This document shows positions 58,633-64,000 of a DNA stretch of 64,000 nucleotides, piece by piece. Position 1 is the first letter of the stretch; every line of letters starts with the position of its first letter. A program made the translations under genes and the position numbers. The notes under the pieces were generated by a model. The model was not told where the DNA came from. It did no database searches and saw only the letters and a program-made list of their open reading frames with translations. The stretch is from JACVRN01 sp963715565 (lineage in GTDB: Bacteria; Acidobacteriota; Blastocatellia; Pyrinomonadales; Pyrinomonadaceae): NCBI GenBank assembly GCA_963715565.1, contig OY970256.1, forward strand, positions 124,001-188,000, written 5' to 3'.

Positions 58633-58739
58633 TTATAAATATTTGGCGATATTTTCGGAGGTCTGGTAAGATTATCGCTCTTTCCTGGGGGGCTGTTCGA
58701 TGAGAAATCCTGTCTATCTTATGATGCTAACTTGGTGGT

Positions 58740-60925
58740 ATGCCTCACAAGTCTAAACACGCGCGACTCATTTTACTGCTTTTCTGTTTGTCGGTAATCC
58801 TGTTAGGGATGGCAGCGTGGCTGCTCATTCCGTGGCCGCAGGCGGATTGGGTTCTGTGGCCGCGCCGCAGGCGAGCGTTGAGCCCTTAGCCTATGCCTCG
58901 TTCTTCCAGAGCGACAATGCTTCATCGCTTCCCGTCCTGGAAACAGGGCAGCAGTGGACGGTGCTTCAAGGTATCTGGGGCACGACCAGATATATGGCCT
59001 ACAGTTCGGCTGTGGTCCAGGGTTCTGTGGGCTCAGCGGCCTATGTTGATGTCGGGACTTCGAGCTACAACGCTGAAGTGACGATTGACAGCGTCGGCGC
59101 TGGCTCAGCCGGACTGACGTTTTCAATTGCAGACGTTAATAACAGGATGATTCTGCGCGCCTCCGCGCGGGGGACAGAGTTTCTGCGCTCAGCCGCAGGC
59201 ATCCATGCGATTCTCGCGTCAGACTCTACACCGCTACAGTCAGGCGATGTTCTACAGGTCGAGCGCAGCTCAGGCCAGTACGTCGTAAGACTCAATAAGA
59301 AAGTTATTATTACCGTCACGGATTCCTTTAACTCGGCCTCGACCAAAGTCGGGATTCACTCAGACCACCCTCTGGCGCGGCTCAAGCATTTCACAGTCGA
59401 TGCCGCACCGACCACCACCGATTACGTAACCATCGCCAGCCCCTCGCACTATCAAATCTTCCAACGCAATGCAGCGGGCAAGGCAGACATTCCCGTCTCT
59501 GGCAGCTATACCGGCGCATGTTCGGCCATCGAAGCACGCTACACGGGCCATTCTTCTGACTGGACGCTGCTTACACTTTCGCCAGATAACACTTTCCGGG
59601 GGACGCTGGTTAATCAAAATCAAGGCCAGGGGAATGTAGAAGTCCGTTGTAGTTCAAATCCGGCTGCTATTGACCGCAAACGCTACGTAGGCGTCGGTGA
59701 TGTCTTTCTGGTGGCGGGCCAGTCCAACGCCGAAGGACGCATCACCAGCCCGCAGTTCTACACGCATCCGACCATGCGCGCGGGCGTCTTTGATCAATCG
59801 GGCAAGTGGCGCGAGGCTTATGACCCGACCGACAGCAGCCTCGCGGATCAGTACAGCATCTGGCCCTTGCTCGCGACCAAAATTATGGCGAGCCAGCAGG
59901 TACCCGTTGCTTTTATCACCACAGCCGAAGGCTCTACGGGTCTACTGGGTAACGGCGGGACGTGGACCAAGCCGCAAGGGTCATTCAATGGCTGCGTAGA
60001 TGCGGTCAGGCGTAGCGGGATTAATGGCCTCAAAGCAGTGCTCTGGTATCAGGGTGAAACGGACGCTGTTCTGGCGCTCACGTCGCCGGACCAGTATGAG
60101 CAGCCGCTAAAAAAATTCCGCGCCGACTTATCGACAGAGCTGGGGTTCGACGCGCTCAAGCTTGTGGCGGCGCAGATTGGTTATGTGGACACGATAGATT
60201 CGACGGAAAGCCGCGTCTCCATGGATGCGGTGCGTCTGGGCACTACTCAGGCGTGGGAATCGGATGAGCATATTATAGCCGGGCCGGTTCTTTATGATCT
60301 GGATTTGAGCATGGGTGCGGGCGGCGACGGTGTGCATATCCTGACGCCCGCACATGGTGAGGTTGAAGCTGAGCGCTGGTGGCACATGCTCAGCTTCCAC
60401 TTCTACGGTGGAACAGAAGGGCGCGGGCCTCGCTTCGCACACGCGCATCAGGTGGACGGGACTCACGTTGACGTTGGATTTAATCTTGCCGCAGGGTCGC
60501 TGCAACCTTCGGAGCCGCCCGTCAAAGGCTGGCGCGTTGTAGACGCAAGCGGTGAGAGCAAAGTGGTGGCCGCTCGTTTGCAGAACCCTACGACCGTGCG
60601 CCTCACTCTGGAGCAGCCGTTGATTGGTCCAGTACAAATCTCATGGGCAAGTTACAACGACGCCGTCGGTTCGACGCTCACAGATAGCTCTGTTACAGCC
60701 ATGCCCGCCGAGCCTTTCGTCGCGACGGTGCAAACTGCTCCGCCGCCGAACGCTCCGACAACCTATTCAATCAAGGGCCGCGTGACGAACGGTGTTGCTC
60801 CTTCGACGAGGGTCATGCTCACGGGCACGCACACGCTCATGTCCGGCGTTGATGCGCAAGGCAACTACTCATTCGTCAATCTTCCGTCCGGCAACTATCT
60901 GGTCTACGCCCGTCAAAGTGAATAG
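58740..60925 (+). pseudogene. Secreted SGNH/sialate O-acetylesterase-like protein, first part (frame-disrupted)
   Basis: An ATG at 58740 opens a signal peptide (MPHKSKHARLILLLFCLSVI) in one frame that stops after 49 codons. The mature protein continues in another frame from about 58815 to 60925 (702 residues if begun at the GTG of 58817). DVFLVAGQSNAEG and AVLWYQGETDAVL are the SASA/DUF303 motifs of sialate O-acetylesterase-like carbohydrate esterases, with the serine in GQSN as nucleophile. The frame ends inside a carboxypeptidase-regulatory-like repeat (SGVDAQGNYSFVNLPSGNYLVYA), and the missing continuation is found in the next frame. Two small indels, or sequencing errors, would restore one gene of about 1290 codons. 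Confidence 0.75.
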
Positions 60926-62615
60926 CCCGTATATTTTTACCTATAGTCCGGCCAGCCAATCATTCTTCAATCTGGGCACTGACGCGCAGATGGATTTTAC
61001 GGAAACCCTTGTGACTTACACTGTCAACGGGCAGGTGAGGGGACTGGGCGGCGCAGGGATGGGCGGCGTTACGGTGCAGTTTGATAAGGGCGCTGCGGGA
61101 CAAACGCAGACGGACGCCAGCGGGAACTATTCGATTGTGATGCCCGCAGGCCCCAGCTACAGCGTAGAGCCAGCGGCGGCGGGCTACAATTTCTCGCCCG
61201 CACCTCAGAACATCAAAGTAACGGATAATCGCACGGCTCATTTCACGGCGCGGAAGCTGTTCACCGTCAGCGGCCACATCACTGATAAAAGCGGGAATCC
61301 GCTCGGCGACGTTAACCTCGCGTTCGGCAATAGCGAAGGGAGCAGCCAGTCCAGAAAGAGCGCCGCCGACGGCTCTTATTCATTCGACCTTATAGAAAGC
61401 CTGAGCTACACGGTTACTCCGTCAAAGTTGCTCTACGGCTTTAATCCTGCGAGCCCGAATATCAACAACGTGAGCGGTCACATGACCTTGAATTTCACCG
61501 CCGCCCTGCCGGAAACGGAAATCAAGACGTGGACGCAGGGCGATACTACCTATGCTCACGTTAAGCTCATCTTTCCTACTTCTGGTTATCGCGTCGCGGG
61601 TTGGGGGCAGGTAGCAAATGCGGGAGCAGACTATTCTAGCAACGCGACATTGGAAAAAATGTCCGGCCCAGCGGTGCAAGCGGTCGCTACTACAGTACAG
61701 ATTTACACTTTGGGCACGCTCGCGCCCGGTAATTACAATTTCATCTTCAAGAATCAGGGCGCGGTCTTGAAAAGCCATCCGTTCAACATCAGCGCGGCTC
61801 CGCCTCCACCCAATCCGATTGATACGCAAAGAGAGTTCGTGCGCTGGCAGTACAAAGACTTTTTAGGCAGAGAGCCTGATCAAGCGGGCTGGGATTTCTG
61901 GACCGCGAACATCACGAAATGCAACAACCCAGCCCAGCGAGCGCCCGGACATTCTTTGGAGCAATGCCTGGATTTTCAGCGCACGACGACGAGCGCCGCC
62001 TTTTTTCTCTCACCCGAATTTCAGTACACGGGCTACTACGTCTATCGCCTCTACAAAGGTGCTTTGGGACGCGCGCCCTACCTGTCCGAGTTTACGCTTG
62101 ACCAGCAAACGGTCGGCAGTGGAATCATAGTGGGCGGCCAGCTCTACGCGACGGCAATTAACCAGAACAAGGCTTTGTTTGCGACAGCGTTCGCGAGCCG
62201 CGCAGAGTTCCACGCCGCTTACGATGGACTCTCGAATGAGCAGTACGTGTCAAAACTCTTTCAGACGATGGGCATCACGCCAACGGAAGCGGAACGCGGT
62301 GCGCTGGTCAACGGCTTGAATACCGGCGCAGAGACCCGCGCCGCAGTCTTACAAAAAGCTGTGGATGGGATACTCATCATTTCGGAGGGGCAGCAGGAGT
62401 TTACAACCACTTACGGCAAGACGTTCTATGACCGCGAGTTTAACAACGCCTTCGTCCTGATGGAATACTTCGGTTACATGCACAGAGACGCGGACGAGGC
62501 AGGTTACGCATTCTGGCTCTCGAAGCTGAATAGTTTCAGCAACTACGTGGACGCCGAGATGGTACGCTCGTTCGTCGTCTCCCCCGAATACAGAGCCCGC
62601 TTCGGCCAGCCATAG
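60911..62615 (+). pseudogene. Second part of the same gene: CarboxypepD_reg repeats and DUF4214
   Basis: The frame becomes protein-like at about 60911 (VKVNSPYIFTYSPASQSFF), exactly where the upstream frame stops, the switch lying in GCCCGTCAAAG. One C too many in GCCC would explain it. It contains two or three carboxypeptidase-regulatory-like beta repeats (VNGQVRGLGGAGMGGVTVQF; VSGHITDKSGNPLGDVNLAF), an Ig-like stretch, and a C-terminal DUF4214 module (FVRWQYKDFLGREPDQAGWDFW, later a repeat of the same type), a domain seen in secreted and surface-linked proteins. The in-frame ATG at 60792 would add only out-of-frame esterase sequence, so it is not a natural start. Confidence 0.72.
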
Positions 62616-62745
62616 TATAAGAAGCTATCCCACCGGCGTTCCGGTGCTGTAGATGGCAGGGCAAGAAAACTATCTGTCGCAGTGGGGCGGCAGACCTTTC
62701 CATCAGCTGTGAGTTGAACGGACTCTTTGTTCCGTTACATTCCAG

Positions 62746-63279
62746 CTACAGCATATCCGCTCCTGGGTACACTCTGTGTGCGGTTTGCGTGTTTTCCTCT
62801 TTAACGCCATTGTCAAAATTCCTGACAATGCTGTTCTTTTCGATTTCTTCTAAAGATTCTTGTGCCATCTGTTTGAAGGTGGGGGTTTTCATTCTGTCGA
62901 CGACCTGTCGAATTCGGTTAATCACATCCTCTCTGTTTCGCAAGGAACCTTTGATAGACATGACTTCAAAGATGTCAATGATTGCATACTGAGTCAGTTC
63001 ATCCTTTTCGGTCTCAAGCTTCTCTAACAACACGGGAATTATATTTTCACCTCCCTCTGCAATGTATCTAGCAAGGTAAATAGCCGGGGGGCGACGGTCC
63101 ATCCCGCACCTATAAAGAGCAAGCTGTTTCTCTAAAGGATAAGTTGACAACACCTTCCCCTGTTGGTCTAGTGGGAGAGAGAAAAACTCTTTGCACTCGC
63201 TAGACATTCGAGGGCTAATACAACCCACGCAGATGCCGCACAGGAACATTAAAATGAAGATGGGTTTGTGATTAATCAA
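62746..63279 (-). CDS. Small lipoprotein of unknown function
   Basis: The 177-residue protein begins MINHKPIFILMFLCGICVGC, a lipoprotein signal with lipobox ICVGC. The mature part is helical with HEAT-like character (AIYLARYIAEGGENIIPVLLEKLETEKDELTQYAIIDIF), so it may be a small HEAT-repeat lipoprotein. AGGAGG precedes the start. It follows the HExxHxxQ protein gene on the same strand and is AT-richer than the core genes nearby. The gap 62616-62745 contains short dyads but no gene. Confidence 0.65.
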   Translation of the reverse strand: MINHKPIFILMFLCGICVGCISPRMSSECKEFFSLPLDQQGKVLSTYPLEKQLALYRCGMDRRPPAIYLARYIAEGGENIIPVLLEKLETEKDELTQYAIIDIFEVMSIKGSLRNREDVINRIRQVVDRMKTPTFKQMAQESLEEIEKNSIVRNFDNGVKEENTQTAHRVYPGADML

Positions 63280-63333
63280 GCAAATTACACCTCCTCAAGA
63301 CATTCAACTTTTTATCGTGCAAGTTTACGCACA

Positions 63334-64000
63334 CTACTTCTTACAAGGATTGCCATTCTTAATCAGGTCATCACGAACTTTCTTGTCCAAGTCGTAAGCC
63401 TCTTTTTCGTACTTGTTACCATAGTAGCTTAAGGCAAATCCCATACCTGCGTTCCACTCAATAGTGCCTACTATACCCTGCGCTGCGCTTTCCGAAAGGT
63501 ATCTCGCTTTCTGTCTCAAGCTTCCGTTTTCTCTGTACTGGCGACTATGAGTGACCTCGTGAGCAATCAGGATTATTTCATCCTCTTGAATCCCATTGAG
63601 GGGATTGTAGGAGCCAGGCCCGAAGTAAATATGATCATCGAGCGTAAATGCCGCAGCATCTATTGGGACGTAAAACGGAACGCCCTGATCCCATGTAATT
63701 GCGTCCAGAAGTGACTTCTCAAAAAACTTGGACAAATAATTCTTAACGCAATCCGGGAGGCCGGGATATGTACGCGGTTTTTTGTTTTTGAATACATCCC
63801 TGTCAATTTTGAGGTCACTCCGGTCTTGCGCGTGTGTAAAGACAACTCTCTGCCACCCGTAGCCCGGCTCCGTATTGCTCTGAATCCCGTGCGGTGCCAG
63901 TGTGCTGTAGAGACCTAGCCCATGTGAAGTGATCGGCACCGCCACCGGCTGCAAGGGGCGCGGCTCCTGACGATGCGGCCCGGACGGGGGAACCAGTCGT
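63334..64000 (-). CDS. HExxHxxQ protein (DUF4157-like), 5' end beyond window
   Basis: The frame is open from the stop at 63334 to the right edge, so the protein is N-terminally incomplete (about 222 residues visible). The motif AHEVTHSRQYRENG is the HExxHxxQ signature of the DUF4157/eCIS-core metallopeptidase-like family, and ALDDHIYFGPGSYNP-like sequence before it (TLDDHIYFGPGSYNPLNG) fits that fold. It ends in a short lysine-rich tail. Such domains occur in large secreted or contractile-injection-associated proteins. Proline-rich sequence upstream suggests a longer multi-domain protein. Confidence 0.7.
   Translation of the reverse strand, partial: RLVPPSGPHRQEPRPLQPVAVPITSHGLGLYSTLAPHGIQSNTEPGYGWQRVVFTHAQDRSDLKIDRDVFKNKKPRTYPGLPDCVKNYLSKFFEKSLLDAITWDQGVPFYVPIDAAAFTLDDHIYFGPGSYNPLNGIQEDEIILIAHEVTHSRQYRENGSLRQKARYLSESAAQGIVGTIEWNAGMGFALSYYGNKYEKEAYDLDKKVRDDLIKNGNPCKK

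Noticed and set aside
62616..62745. Possible riboswitch or structured RNA
   Set aside because: Some short dyads around ACCGGCGTTCCGGT, but no match to a riboswitch core that I can name.

Overview
The window joins a mobile defence island (about 1-28539) to an ordinary, GC-richer chromosome (28540-64000). The chromosomal half suggests an Acidobacteriota bacterium, probably of the Blastocatellia/Pyrinomonas type. The evidence is a pilB-pilT-pilC block interleaved with small secreted proteins, a DUF1800/DUF1501 pair, two secreted M28 peptidases, a TIGR03437-like C-terminus and a DUF4214 protein. This placement is an inference from gene content, not a match.

Left half, 1-28539. A leftward operon encodes a TnsB/TniA-type DDE transposase, a TnsC/TniB-type AAA+ ATPase and, where TniQ/TnsD normally sits, a protein of at least 524 residues (open at the left edge) that reads as four tandem winged-helix-like modules. 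An Fe-S PD-(D/E)XK (Cas4/AddB-like) nuclease and a divergent XRE regulator lie just upstream. The cargo follows: a 1407-residue DUF4062-NACHT-repeat protein, a PD-(D/E)XK-like protein, a protein with a HEPN-like R-x4-H motif, a DUF4238 protein, a two-TM protein, secreted proteins, an XRE/zinc-ribbon/lipoprotein operon, a 1322-residue Cap4-like nuclease-NTPase, a 700-residue Ser/Thr kinase and an unknown 350-residue protein. The island closes at 28473-28539 with three 20-bp direct repeats ending ...CGCACA, which I read as the TnsB-bound right end. That end lies 17 bp from the pilC stop codon. The left end is outside the window.

Right half, 28556-57775. Leftward: pilB, a secreted protein, pilT, a paralogous secreted protein and pilC; a TPR protein; queE-queC. 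Rightward: a sigma-70 family factor with a putative anti-sigma factor, an acyl-CoA synthetase, an M28 peptidase, and DUF1800-DUF1501. Then a beta-propeller protein, modB and a cyclase (leftward), a second M28 peptidase, birA, a glycosyltransferase, coaX, an unknown gene and an RlmD-type rRNA methyltransferase (rightward). This part is studded with non-coding palindromic repeats of three kinds: inverted repeats whose arms are tandem heptamers, GCTCCGT(A/C)AGGAGCG REP-like elements, and a 271-bp nested palindrome. It also carries a roughly 15-unit, 21-bp-period array of small palindromes before the acyl-CoA synthetase gene.

Right edge, 57776-64000. An IS1595-type insertion sequence sits next to three direct repeats resembling transposon-end sites. 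After it come a large secreted esterase/DUF4214 gene broken by two apparent frameshifts, a small lipoprotein, and a HExxHxxQ protein running off the edge.
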